43,164 bases of DNA from Prevotella sp. (lineage in GTDB: Bacteria > Bacteroidota > Bacteroidia > Bacteroidales > Bacteroidaceae), in NCBI GenBank assembly GCA_022769825.1, contig JALEJI010000026.1:1-43164 (forward strand), written 5' to 3'. Each line of letters begins with the position of its first letter. The first letter of the stretch is position 1. Of the stretch, positions 1-9,800 are shown in pieces. The position numbers were made by a program, and so were the translations under genes. The notes beneath the pieces were generated by a model that worked only from the letters and a program-made list of their open reading frames with translations, was not told the DNA's origin and ran no database searches.

Positions 1-63
1 GTATTTATTTGAACCATATAACGCCATATAAATTGTTTACAAGGCTCTTTTTCGTAGAAAAAC

Positions 64-107
64 AAAAACTCGTTGTACATCCACACAAGAACGTACAACG
101 AGTTTTT
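64..107. terminator. Bidirectional rho-independent terminator
   Basis: Perfect 15-bp inverted repeat (arms 64-78 and 93-107, 14-nt loop) with an A tract on the left and a T tract on the right, so it can terminate from either side. It probably ends a gene lying left of the window. Confidence 0.8.
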
Positions 108-276
108 TGTTATTTATATTGGGAGTTTTGACACGCCCTCTCGGCAGAGTTTAATCAATACCTTTTTACTGGTTATTATGTTTTTTATCATTATGGCACG
201 AAGAAGGCAATTAAATTGGCAGATTGGTTATCGAGATAATAATAGTAATCGCCTAACTTTAAGTGCAAACTTAATG

Positions 277-723
277 TTAGGCAGTAACTCGTCTATTGTA
301 TAGTTCTGTGCAATTATCATTCCAACACCTCCTGCAACCACAAAATGCCAATTGTGAAGAAAAACCAGAAGCCCCCTGGGCATAGTGACTGAGGTAGCAA
401 CCATCATATTCCTTGTATCGTTCACGGACTTTCTTCCGTTCATCAGCAAACATTGAATTGACCTCACGGATATGCGTCTGCATCTGTGCGGTCATCCATT
501 GGCATTCTTTGGCAAACAGTTCTTGAATCTTCTGCCAGTCAGCATCATTGACATTTACAGACACCTTTAATTTTGTGGGAGTATTTTCCAAAACTTTGTC
601 TATGTACCTGAGTTCGGGATAAGCGACAGTCGTTTTTCTTGCTATGCCAGATTTTCGATTGGTGCATATTACATTTGCCCTCCAAACAATATGGATGGCA
701 AAATGCGGAACAGTTAAGTCCAA
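277..723 (-). pseudogene. Unrecognised 148-codon reading frame, probably frameshifted
   Basis: I do not recognise the family. The first 110 residues look protein-like: a basic start, then a charged helical stretch rich in K, E and Q (around residues 50-110) suggesting a coiled coil. The last 35 residues are rich in Cys, Arg and Ser and look like out-of-frame sequence. At a run of five G (plus-strand CCCCC near 373-377), adding one G would switch to a frame reading GFWFFFTIGILWLQEVLE and then stop, a plausible membrane-anchoring tail. A frameshift there is therefore likely. The region is AT-rich relative to the Sus loci and surrounded by other fragments, which fits decayed mobile or accessory DNA. 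It could instead be an intact hypothetical gene. Confidence 0.35.
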
Positions 724-914
724 ATGAAGTTTACTTTATAACAGCAAGCTGTCCGTCAATATTCTCTATGCAATAGTCAATGTTGATGGATGGCTTCTTT
801 TCAAAGAAGCTATATGCAGCCAAAACAGAAAGGACATTCATTACGAAATTGAACACGCTAAAATCATTGAGAATTACCAACTTTTACAAAGACTTTCTTA
901 TCCCGAACTCAGGT
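606..914. repeat. 18-bp perfect inverted repeat
   Basis: ACCTGAGTTCGGGATAAG at 606-623 recurs as its exact reverse complement at 897-914. Read outward-in, both copies encode the peptide YPELR in otherwise different reading frames. This could mark a rearrangement, an inverted partial duplication, or the ends of a small element. Confidence 0.6.
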
Positions 915-964
915 TATTAAGCATAAGACCGGCCACTGAAGGCATACCTTACCGCGACCAGGCC
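724..964. other. Gene debris between ORF 277-723 and the receptor gene
   Basis: No intact gene. On the minus strand 731-841 a 36-codon frame begins MNVLSVLAAYSFFEK and ends at 731, with a hydrophobic start; it resembles the end of a larger protein. On the plus strand an open frame without a start runs from about 783 to a stop at 986, into the 3' end of the receptor gene, and reads through SYPELRLLS. Neither family is recognised. Confidence 0.3.
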
Positions 965-3658
965 TCAACGCTTCTGGCCGAGATTTAACTTATAGCTGCA
1001 ACGCAGGAGCACATATCGAGGCAGGGTGTTGGCCCATGTCTCCGTGCGTCCCTGACTGTCCATGACCACTTGCGTCTGGCTTATCTGCCCGAGAATGTCG
1101 AACGCGTCGAGGTTAACGCTTAGCGCACCTTTAAGAAAGGTCTTTGACAACCGCGCGTTCCACACGAGACTGTTGTCGTCCATGAAATTCCGGCTCTTGT
1201 GATACGACAAGGTCAGCGAGCCTGACGTGTTTAAGGTATAGACCTTGCTCTTGGCATCATCGCTTCCGGTCGCCGTATGGTTGAGGTCGACATTGCGCGA
1301 GTAGTCTGAATTCAACGACGCCGACAAATCAAGGTTGTGGTTGGCATCAAGCCCACGGTTGAGCGTTATTGAGGCGTTGGCCGACCAGTTGCCGTTGACG
1401 TTGACTTGCTGCGACGTTGTCTGTCCGGTAGCCCTGTCGTAAGTGACCTTCGTCCCTAAGGCGTATTGCAGGATGTTGGCACCAGTGCTTAGGGCCCACG
1501 AGGTGTTGTACTTCCCGTTCGACATGGTGTTGAAGGTCAACCCAAAGGTGTGGTTTCTGCTCTGCCTGAGGTTTGCGTTTCCCAAGCGGATGAAGAGAGG
1601 GTCATCGTCGTTGCGCACGCCGAGCAGGGTCAACAGTTGTGGCAGCGATGGCGTCGTGGCGTAATTGAAGTTCACGGAGCGCGTGCCCAAGGAGTCGGTA
1701 CGGCTGTAGCCCGCTTCCACCTTAGGGCTGAAGAGAGCTGACGAGCGCGACTTGCCGTAATGCCTTTTCTGGGTATATGATATGCGCTCGTGTTGCCACG
1801 TCAAGGGGAGCGTGAGCTTTGCCGTGAGCTGCGGGCGGGTCATGCCGTCGCCATGTCTCATCTCAAGCCTAAGGCTTCCGTCGGCCATTGTGTTCCTGCC
1901 GCTGTTGTGACTGCTGTTGGTCTCGTCGAGCACGTCGAAGAGGTCGCCGGCCGCCGATGGCAGCATGCCCAGCGGATAACGTCCTTGCGTGTAATCGGCA
2001 AGCTGGTCGAGACGGTAGAGGTTGTTGTCGGACGTGTCGTACGCATGCAAGACCGAGGCCGAGAAATATGCGAAAAGGGAGTTAACATGGTCCGCCTTGG
2101 ATGTGAGCCTGTGGGCATAGGATGCCTGCAGGTTGACCGAATAGCTCTTCGACGGCTTGTCATAGTAGTTGTCGCGAAAGTCGCGGCTGCCTTCATCGAA
2201 ATAGTACAAGTCGTTGATGTTGAACGTCTTTCCGTTGCCAGTGTTGTATTTCAGTCGGAGCGACCAATCAATCATGTTGCCGTATCGACCTTTCGACTTG
2301 CCGAAAGCCAAGCGGCTTGAAATGCTCATCAGAGTGTTGAGCGTTGTCTGCCTCGTCAGGTTTTGCGCCATCACACGGTTTATCGCGCCGCGGAAAGGCG
2401 ATGTGGTCGCTGCTTCCCATTGCGTCAGGCTGTCGAGCCACACCGTGTTGTCGAGAGGCTTAACGTCGGCCATGCCCGACCGAGAGACCCCCAATCGCCT
2501 CGACTTGTTGTAGAAGACCATCAGGCTTGCCTTTACAATCTGGCTCTTGAGCCGCTTGCCGAAGAAGTTGCGCGACGCTACCCATGAGCTCTTGTCGTGG
2601 CTGTCGTTGTCGGAGGCCGTGAACATGTTGCCGCCTTGCAGATAATTCTCCGTAGCGGTCCGGCTGAGTTGGTGTCCTCGGTCAGTACCGACAGTGTAGT
2701 CGCCCCTTATGTTATCGTCGAATGTCTTTCCCTTGAAAGAGAATCGCCCTGCTACTGCCATGGTCTTCTTGTCAACGACACCGGCCCCGTTCTCGGAGAG
2801 CTGCGAGCTTTCCAAGTCGCCAATGTTGTTTGTGCCGCCGTTTACCATCACGTCTGCCTTCTTGCCAAACAGCATCGAGTTCAAGTCGGCCACGTACCTG
2901 TCGTGGGTTCCAATGCCGGCTTTCAGTTCCTCCACGGCCCCCACCGAGTATTTCTTTTTCAACCCTACGTCCACCACGAGGCTCTTGTCACCCATGTCCT
3001 CCCCCATGAGCCGGCTTGCCTCGCCATCGTGCTTGTAGACCTTCACCTTGTCGACAACGTAGGCTGGCAGGTGGCTCAATGCCAACTTCGCGTCGCCTGA
3101 AAAGAAGTTGCGGCCATTGACCAGTAGCGATGTCACTCGCTGCCCATTGACATAGATGACCCCTTTCACAAGCTTGCACCCGGGCAACTGGCTCACGAGG
3201 GCGTCGAGCATGGAGCCTTCGGCAAGAGCGAAAGCGTCGGCGTTGTAAACTATCGTATCTCCTTTCATCACCATCTTTATCTTCGTGGCCTTAACCACTA
3301 CTTCGGGCAACGCCTTCGATTCTTCCTCCAGACGGACATTCTCCACCTCCATTTGGTTCATGCTTTGCGCCATCTTCACCCGTATAGCCTTGTACACCGT
3401 CTTGTAACCCACCATGGAAAAGCGCAGCAAATAGGTGCTGTCGTTTTGCACAGGCAGCTTATATGAGTATCTATTGTAGAAGCTGGTCTCCATCGTCTGT
3501 GTGTCGCAAATCACGCTGCTGTCTTTCACTGACAGCAACGACACGTTGCACCCCACCAAGTGAATGCCGTCTTTGGTTGAGCTAACAGTTCCCACAATGT
3601 CCTTGGCAAACAAGGACAAAGGGGAAAATAGCAAAAACAGAAATAAGAGCCTTATCAT
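965..3658 (-). CDS. Outer-membrane beta-barrel receptor (TonB-dependent receptor-like, carboxypeptidase-regulatory N-domain)
   Basis: Predicted 897-aa outer-membrane protein. The ATG at 3658 is chosen because it opens a classic signal peptide (MIRLLFLFLLFSPLSLFA); the frame stays open 23 codons upstream but that extension is not signal-like. A CarboxypepD_reg-like beta domain (about residues 20-110) is followed by a plug-like domain with the features of the large Bacteroidetes 'outer membrane beta-barrel' receptor family: KGDTIVYNADAF, EGSMLDALVSQLPG, VNGRNFFSGD. About 550 residues of barrel follow. No SusD partner is adjacent, and it lacks the SusC plug signature, so it is a stand-alone receptor whose cargo cannot be read from sequence. 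It lies 202 bp downstream of the 413-aa lipoprotein on the same strand, separated by hairpins, so co-transcription is uncertain. Confidence 0.85.
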   Translation of the reverse strand: MIRLLFLFLLFSPLSLFAKDIVGTVSSTKDGIHLVGCNVSLLSVKDSSVICDTQTMETSFYNRYSYKLPVQNDSTYLLRFSMVGYKTVYKAIRVKMAQSMNQMEVENVRLEEESKALPEVVVKATKIKMVMKGDTIVYNADAFALAEGSMLDALVSQLPGCKLVKGVIYVNGQRVTSLLVNGRNFFSGDAKLALSHLPAYVVDKVKVYKHDGEASRLMGEDMGDKSLVVDVGLKKKYSVGAVEELKAGIGTHDRYVADLNSMLFGKKADVMVNGGTNNIGDLESSQLSENGAGVVDKKTMAVAGRFSFKGKTFDDNIRGDYTVGTDRGHQLSRTATENYLQGGNMFTASDNDSHDKSSWVASRNFFGKRLKSQIVKASLMVFYNKSRRLGVSRSGMADVKPLDNTVWLDSLTQWEAATTSPFRGAINRVMAQNLTRQTTLNTLMSISSRLAFGKSKGRYGNMIDWSLRLKYNTGNGKTFNINDLYYFDEGSRDFRDNYYDKPSKSYSVNLQASYAHRLTSKADHVNSLFAYFSASVLHAYDTSDNNLYRLDQLADYTQGRYPLGMLPSAAGDLFDVLDETNSSHNSGRNTMADGSLRLEMRHGDGMTRPQLTAKLTLPLTWQHERISYTQKRHYGKSRSSALFSPKVEAGYSRTDSLGTRSVNFNYATTPSLPQLLTLLGVRNDDDPLFIRLGNANLRQSRNHTFGLTFNTMSNGKYNTSWALSTGANILQYALGTKVTYDRATGQTTSQQVNVNGNWSANASITLNRGLDANHNLDLSASLNSDYSRNVDLNHTATGSDDAKSKVYTLNTSGSLTLSYHKSRNFMDDNSLVWNARLSKTFLKGALSVNLDAFDILGQISQTQVVMDSQGRTETWANTLPRYVLLRCSYKLNLGQKR

Positions 3659-3811
3659 AGGTCGTATAATACTATAGAGATGGATTGCGCCAACCCGAAG
3701 ACAAGGTGACGCAATCCTAACTCTCAATTATCAATCTTCATTATGTATTCCTCATAGGTTTGCATAGACTTAGCACTTGAGACACGATCAAATACTTTTC
3801 TTCAAAATATT

Positions 3812-3848
3812 GCCATTTTGATGGCTATTGGAAAGGAATCCAATAGCC
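3812..3848 (-). terminator. Two adjacent hairpins after the peptide-type Sus operon
   Basis: A 10-bp perfect stem (3823-3832 with 3839-3848, 6-nt loop) overlaps a smaller hairpin (gccat at 3812-3816, atggc at 3821-3825). It sits just after the stop of the 413-aa lipoprotein gene. No clean U tract follows on the minus strand, so it may attenuate or stabilise an RNA 3' end rather than fully terminate. Confidence 0.45.
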
Positions 3849-3860
3849 GATTATCTCATA

Positions 3861-5102
3861 TTATTTCTTTTTCTTCAAGATGAGCTCAAACTGCATGCTT
3901 GACATAGTAGCCGTAGGTTTAGTGGGTTCAAAGCATCCCCATTCCACCAACGAACTAAAGAAATCCTTTGGGTCATAGTCAAGAATGAACAGGTCGAGCA
4001 TTGTCTCGCCGTTGTCGTCCTTAATGTTTCTTACACCGACATACGCCACTTTGTCCTCGCTAACCTGACTTGCCGAGAAATAACGGTTTACGTTTTCAAG
4101 TTTCAGCAACTGCAATGTGACTTTATCCATGCCAAAGTCGCCTCCAGGACGGAACGTTATTTCTTTGTCAATAGTGAACGCAGACTTGTCACGGAAGTAG
4201 TTTTTGTAACCAGACTGCAAGCTTGTGGCGAGAGTAAGACCATCGTTATCACTTGAGAACGTATAAGTGTCGTTGGCGTTAAACTCTGGTATGTTCTTTA
4301 CTTCATCTCCTGAAAGCGACCACCAAGTATTCCAATAGTCCTTGTCGTTCACGACCTTATAGACTGTCCATTCTCCCATCAAGTCGGTGACGTAGCTGCC
4401 GATGATGTCAACGGTGGCCGTGGGGAACTGTCCGCCCACGAATCCGTCTTCCTCGCTGAGCGCTGGCTTCAACACGATAGTGGACTTGCCTTCCTCATAT
4501 TGCGTCCTCTTTATCTTGAACTTGCAGCTGCTCTTGCCTGCGGCTATCGTGGCGGTCTTGTTCTCTATGGTATAGTGGGTTCCCTCCACTGCCGTGGAAC
4601 TGGCATCAGGCTCTATGCTCACGTTCATGTCCTGCGTGGCCACGTATTTTGAGCCGTCGCTTGCCTTGAGCAGGCCAATCTCCACTTCCACCTCATCGCC
4701 GAGCAGATAAGTCTTCTGCGAGAACGAGTAGAGCATGCGCTCACGCTTGCCAAGCTTGATGGTAGTGGTGGCGCCGCCGGCCGTCATGGTGATAGTCTTG
4801 TCACTGTCGAAGTTGTTTTTCGCCGTTATCACAATGGTCGTGATGGGCGACGCGCCTCCAAGCACGTATTTCTCGCCCGACACGGTGTAGTCCTTGTCCT
4901 TCACGGCGGTGCCGCCGAAGGTGACGGGATAGTCTTGCGCCTGGCCGGGGGTGAAGTTGGCGCCAAGTGTCACCGACACGGAGCCATCGGTAAGGGCATA
5001 AACAGACTTGTCGAAACTCACGGTCTGCGCCTCATCATCGCTTCCGCATGCCGTGAACAGCACTGTGACTGCCAACAGCATCAATGATAATAGTTTTCTC
5101 AT
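3861..5102 (-). CDS. Surface lipoprotein with tandem beta-sandwich domains
   Basis: 413-aa predicted lipoprotein. The signal peptide ends in lipobox LFTAC (Cys19), followed by GSDDE, an acidic patch of the kind that directs Bacteroidetes lipoproteins to the cell surface. Two Calx-beta/Ig-like repeats are visible, about residues 26-120 (starting VSFDKSVYALTDGSVSV) and 125-235 (starting YSFSQKTYLLGDEVEVEI), each with a 'GTHYTIE/KDYTVSG'-type turn. A distinct C-terminal domain of about 170 residues ends in KKKK. It is the last gene of the SusC/SusD operon, 55 bp after the 65-aa lipoprotein. By position it is probably an accessory surface substrate-binding protein (SusE/F-like role), but no ligand can be named. 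Confidence 0.75.
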   Translation of the reverse strand: MRKLLSLMLLAVTVLFTACGSDDEAQTVSFDKSVYALTDGSVSVTLGANFTPGQAQDYPVTFGGTAVKDKDYTVSGEKYVLGGASPITTIVITAKNNFDSDKTITMTAGGATTTIKLGKRERMLYSFSQKTYLLGDEVEVEIGLLKASDGSKYVATQDMNVSIEPDASSTAVEGTHYTIENKTATIAAGKSSCKFKIKRTQYEEGKSTIVLKPALSEEDGFVGGQFPTATVDIIGSYVTDLMGEWTVYKVVNDKDYWNTWWSLSGDEVKNIPEFNANDTYTFSSDNDGLTLATSLQSGYKNYFRDKSAFTIDKEITFRPGGDFGMDKVTLQLLKLENVNRYFSASQVSEDKVAYVGVRNIKDDNGETMLDLFILDYDPKDFFSSLVEWGCFEPTKPTATMSSMQFELILKKKK

Positions 5103-5157
5103 GTGAAATTGATTATTAAGATGTGAATATTAAGATATGTAAATATCAATTATTGAT

Positions 5158-5355
5158 TTATCTCACGTTTTGGTCGTACTCCTTTTGCAAGCTGTCTATC
5201 AACGCACGATCAGAGTCGGTGAGGGTCTGAGGGTCTGGCAGCTTGTACTTTGAAGGAATCTTGTCGGCCACGGGTGGCACTTCATCGCTCTTGCCGCAAG
5301 AGGTCACTGCCAATAGCGCGCATACGGCGCATATTAAAATAACTAATCGCTTCAT
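5158..5355 (-). CDS. Small lipoprotein (65 aa) inside the Sus operon
   Basis: Signal peptide with lipobox VTSC (Cys20) leaves a mature peptide of only 46 residues, rich in Pro, Asp and Lys, with a short C-terminal helix (SDRALIDSLQKEYDQ). No domain recognised. It is placed 45 bp after SusD and 55 bp before the larger lipoprotein and is clearly part of the same transcript. The short size, clean lipobox and position argue that it is a real gene; an accessory subunit of the SusCD complex is possible but is only inference. Confidence 0.7.
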   Translation of the reverse strand: MKRLVILICAVCALLAVTSCGKSDEVPPVADKIPSKYKLPDPQTLTDSDRALIDSLQKEYDQNVR

Positions 5356-5400
5356 GTCGTTTTATCTTGTTTGTCATCCTTGCCGGATGCCGATTCGTGT

Positions 5401-6798
5401 TTAATATATCATCTCTGTGTAGCCTGGGTTCTGCTTAAGCCCTGGGGTTAGCACTATGTCGTTTGGAGGAATTGGGAGAGTGTACATGAATTTGAAGTTA
5501 GTGTATTTCAACCCTTTCTTCATCACCCAGAACTCCGGTCGTCCGTTGCGCTTCAGCTCGAAGAACCTGTCGCCTTCCAGATACAGTTCCTTCCTTCTCT
5601 CGTTGAGAATGGCCTGCATGAGCGGCGTGAGCGGCTTGGCCATGCAGTCGGTCTTCACGAGCGCGGTCTTGTCGACGGCTGGCAACGTGGCCATGGTGTA
5701 TGGCACACAGTCGCTGATGCGGCAGGCTCGCAACTGGTTCAACATCCTCAAGGCCTCGTCGTTGTCGCCAAGATGGCAAGCCGACTCCATCGATATGAGC
5801 GCGAGCTCGGCGGAACGGAGCGACGAGATGTAAGCCTTGGTGCTCCTGCGCCTGTAGTTGAAGAAGAGGCGGTAGCGGATGTCGCGGTCTTTTTCGGCGA
5901 AAAGATTCACGAATCTCGCGCTAAGGGGCCGAGCCTGCAAATACTGGTTTGAGATTCCATACCCATCGTTCTCCAACCGGTCGCAACGTATGAGCATATT
6001 GCCAACAAGCCCAGTGTGGGCCGTAATCATCTTCTCGTAGGCGTCGCCTCTAAGCAATGGGTGCTTGGCGAGCAGCTCGTCGGCAATGGCCTTCGCCTCG
6101 CTGAATCGCCCTGCCCAGAAATAGAGGCGCGCGAGGTAGCCATTGACGACATCGTTGTTGAAGCGGTACATCTCGTCTTGTATGTCGTATTTCAGGGCCT
6201 CCTTCAAGTCGCTCTCCGCCTGCGCCACGGTCTCGTCAAGGGAGCTACGCAGGGGTTTGGCCTCCATGTCGAACGTCGTCACCAAAGGTACGCCGAGCTT
6301 CTCGTCGTCGGCGAGGGGCGGGGCGCAATACAGGCGCAAGAGCTGGTAATAGGCCACGCCGCGCAACGCGTGGCACGTGCCGAGCAAGTCTTTGCCCTCA
6401 CGAGTGTCGCGCCCGTCGTGATACTCGTCGAAGACCATGTTGCAACGGGAGATGACCTCGTAAAGATGGTCGTACCAGCTTGAGCTCAGCACGTCGCCGA
6501 AATAATATTTCAACATGTCGCCCAAGGGATATTCGGTGAGGTTGGTCTCAAGGTTGTCGCTGACTTGCTCCAACGACTGTACGTCAGAGCTGCCGAACAT
6601 CAGCGCCTCAGCATTGAAGCCTCCGGCATCGCCACCGTCAATGCCTCCTACGATGTTATTGACAAGCGCGGAAAACTCCTCCGTGGTCTTGGGTATGGTC
6701 TTGCCAAAAGGCTTAATGTCGAGGAAATCGGTGCATGAGGCAAACAAGAGAACAATGCCAGCCGCAATGATAAATCGTGTGTGTTTCAATGTTTCCAT
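5401..6798 (-). CDS. SusD/RagB family nutrient-binding outer-membrane lipoprotein
   Basis: 465-aa lipoprotein (lipobox FASC, Cys22) with the SusD pattern: DFLDIKPFGK after the Cys, an N-terminal SusD-like domain with helical TPR units (about 60-230), and a C-terminal RagB/SusD domain with LNERRKELYLEGDRFFELKR and the terminal 'PIPPNDIVLTPGLKQNPGY' phrase. SusD proteins cap a SusC barrel and bind the substrate at the surface. It lies 12 bp downstream of its SusC. The locus encodes peptidases and no glycanase, so a RagB-like role in oligopeptide capture is more likely than glycan binding. Confidence 0.9.
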   Translation of the reverse strand: METLKHTRFIIAAGIVLLFASCTDFLDIKPFGKTIPKTTEEFSALVNNIVGGIDGGDAGGFNAEALMFGSSDVQSLEQVSDNLETNLTEYPLGDMLKYYFGDVLSSSWYDHLYEVISRCNMVFDEYHDGRDTREGKDLLGTCHALRGVAYYQLLRLYCAPPLADDEKLGVPLVTTFDMEAKPLRSSLDETVAQAESDLKEALKYDIQDEMYRFNNDVVNGYLARLYFWAGRFSEAKAIADELLAKHPLLRGDAYEKMITAHTGLVGNMLIRCDRLENDGYGISNQYLQARPLSARFVNLFAEKDRDIRYRLFFNYRRRSTKAYISSLRSAELALISMESACHLGDNDEALRMLNQLRACRISDCVPYTMATLPAVDKTALVKTDCMAKPLTPLMQAILNERRKELYLEGDRFFELKRNGRPEFWVMKKGLKYTNFKFMYTLPIPPNDIVLTPGLKQNPGYTEMIY

Positions 6799-6809
6799 CT
6801 TCTTTCTGT

Positions 6810-9800
6810 TTACAAGCCAATGTTTATGCCAAAGTTATAGCTCTTGCCCGTGGGGTATACGGCTCCCGGGGTCTCAGGGTTGAGTCCCTTGAAACCGGTT
6901 ATCATGAGGAGGTTGTTTGCCGTAAACGACACCCCTAATGAGCTGATGCCGATATGCCTTATCCATTTATCGGGGACAGCGTAGGATACAGACACCGACG
7001 ACAGCTTAAAATAAGACGCGTCGTCATAGTTTTGCGACAGGGCGTCCACGCTGCCTGGCTGGTCAAGCTCCAAGCCATTGTAAGTGCCGATAGCATCTAT
7101 AAGCCTTGGGTATCCGTCAGTTATGGGGTTGGCCTCCGTCCATCGCCTTGCCGCCTCCTTGGGCATGTTGAGGAAAGCCGTGTAAATGTCGTTGCGAGAC
7201 TCAAACACCGTGTTGATGTATTTCTTGGTCAAAACGTTGTAATATGTCGTTGGGGAAATGACATACGACTTCAACGCGCCTATTGAGAACGACCCGTTGG
7301 CACTCACCGTAAGACGCTTGTACGAAATGTTCGTGGACACGCCTCCATTCCATGGTGCGTTGCCGGTGCCAAGATAGTAAATATAGTTTTTGAAATTTCT
7401 CAGGTCGGAGGGCGAGCTCACTTCCACGTCAGGCCTGAGTTTGTAGTTGTGTATGCCGGTGGTGGGATTTATGCCCGTTGACTTGAAGCCGAACACCGAG
7501 CCAAGCGGATAGTCCAAGGTAACCGGCATCATGGGCGCGTTGCTTGGCGCGTTATACTTCGATACGTAGTTGTAGTTGTAGGCCACGTTTCCCGAAACGC
7601 TCCACCTAAGGTTTTTAAGCTTCAGCGGCACTGCATTGAGCGACACCTCGAAGCCCTCATTAATCTGCTCCGACGTGTTGAAATACTGGTGAGCGAACCC
7701 AGTCGTCGACACCACGTTGACCGATGTCACGAGGTCGTAGCCCCTGCGACGGTAGGCACTGGCATACAGGCTGACGCGATCGTTGAGGAACCCGAGGTCT
7801 ATCGACGCGTTGAGGTCCTGCGTGTGTTCCCATCTCAGCCTCGGGTTGGGCGCGTTGTTCACGGAGCCGACGCGGTAGCTGTCGGTAGCCGACGTGCGGT
7901 AGTGATCACTGTAATTCATTATGAGCTGTGGATAGGCGTTCTTGTTCACGCCACCGGTGAGACCCGTTGAAAGGCGTACCGTGGCACGGTTGACTATTGG
8001 CTTTAAGGGCCTGAAAAACCTTTCCTCGTCGATGTTCCACGCCACACCGGTAGACCATGTGAGGTTAAACTGCTCCTTGCTTCCAAAGTTGTTTGAGCCA
8101 TCTGAACGCACCGTGGCGTTGAACACGTAGCGATTATCGAAACTGTAGTCGAAAGCACCATAGAAAGACGCGAAGGCATTTTTCACCAAGTCGTAGGTTG
8201 ACAAGGCGTCCATGTGGTTTCTGACGGTGGTGGCATCGCTCTCCGTCATTGAGCCGTCTTCCCCGTTGCCCAAGTATAATGGAGTGACGTGTTTTCCTGT
8301 CACTGGGTCGTAGCCATACATCTTGGCGATGACCGACTTTGCGCGACTCCACCTAATCTCCGTTCCGGCAATGGTGCTCACATAGTGTTTCTCGGCAAAC
8401 GTAGTGCTATAGTTAGCCTGCAAACGGGTGAGCCAGCTGATGTTTTGCGTCTCCGCTTGTGTCATGGAACCGTACACGCGCTTCGACGTGTTGTGTCTTC
8501 CCTCGAAAGGCCGGTCTCTCCATGCCGTGTAGGTGTCCTTTCCTATCACGTTTTCCGAATCGTCATTACTGAATGTGGCTGATGCCAAGCCATAGAGCCT
8601 GAATCCCTTGAAAGGCCGCCACGTGATGTCGCCGCGAAGCATGGTCGAGGTGCTTGAGCCTCGTGTGGTAGTCTCGTTTATCTCCCTCATGACATTGATG
8701 CCGTTTTGCGGCAAGGTCTTGCTTATGTCATGATTGGCTGGCATAAACGCGAAATAGGTCTCGTCTGGTGCTAACGTGCCGTCGTCGTTGTAGAGACGCT
8801 CATAGGGGTTGGCGAAATAGGCATATTTGAAGATGTTGAAGCCTTGGCTTGGCGAGTTGCTCTTCAGGTAAGAGAGGTCCACGTCAAAGCCGTAGCTCAG
8901 CTTGTCGTTAGGCGTGCCGTTAACCTTGACCGAGAAATTGTAACTGTCAGAACTGGTGCGTTTCACGATGCCGTTGTTTGTCGTCATGCCGCCACTCACG
9001 TAGAACGTGTGCTTGTCGGTTCCGCCCGACAGCGAGATGTTGTGCGAGGTGGACGTCGACGTGCGCAGCAGCGTGTCGAACCAATCGGTGGTGCTTTGCC
9101 CAAGCTGTGCGATGTACGCGTCTTGTTGCTCCTTTGTCCAGCCCGCGTATTTGCCGTAGCCAGACCTTATCATTCCCACTATGCCTATAACAGGATAGTA
9201 GCCTCCAGAAGAATAGCCATCAGCAGAGAACTCGTCCCAGATGCCTTGCTCATAGGCGAGTTTCTCCTGGGAATTCATGAGATTGTCATCGCGTATGGGT
9301 TTACTCTGTATGCTCAACGAACCTTGGTAGTTGATTTGCAACCTGCCCTCTTTTCCTCTTTTGGTCGTGATGACGATGACACCGGCTTGCGCCTCCGAGC
9401 CATAGATGGCCGCAGCCGAAGCGTCCTTAAGCACCGTTATGCTCTCTATGTCTTGCGGGTTTATGCCTGCCACGCCGTTGGCATAGAGCGTGCTGAAGTC
9501 GCCAGAATTGATGTATGAACTGCCTTGAGCAGGTATGTTTTTCTGGATTGGTACGCCATCGACCACCCACAACGGCTCGTTGTTGCCAGTGATGCTGCTC
9601 ACGCCACGCACGCGCACCTTGGCCGACTCCCCTGGCCGACCCGACACGGCCTGCACGTTCACGCCGGCCAGCTTGCCCTGCATGAGCATGTCGATGCCCT
9701 TTACGGGCGAATCGTTAAGTTCCTTTCCGGTGATGGAGCTCACCGAACCGGTGGTCTTCCTGATGTCGGTCTGTGTATAGCCTGTCACGACTACTTGATT

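Noticed and set aside
73..303. 76-codon plus-strand ORF starting inside the first terminator
   Set aside because: The start lies in the terminator stem and the translation resembles no protein family.
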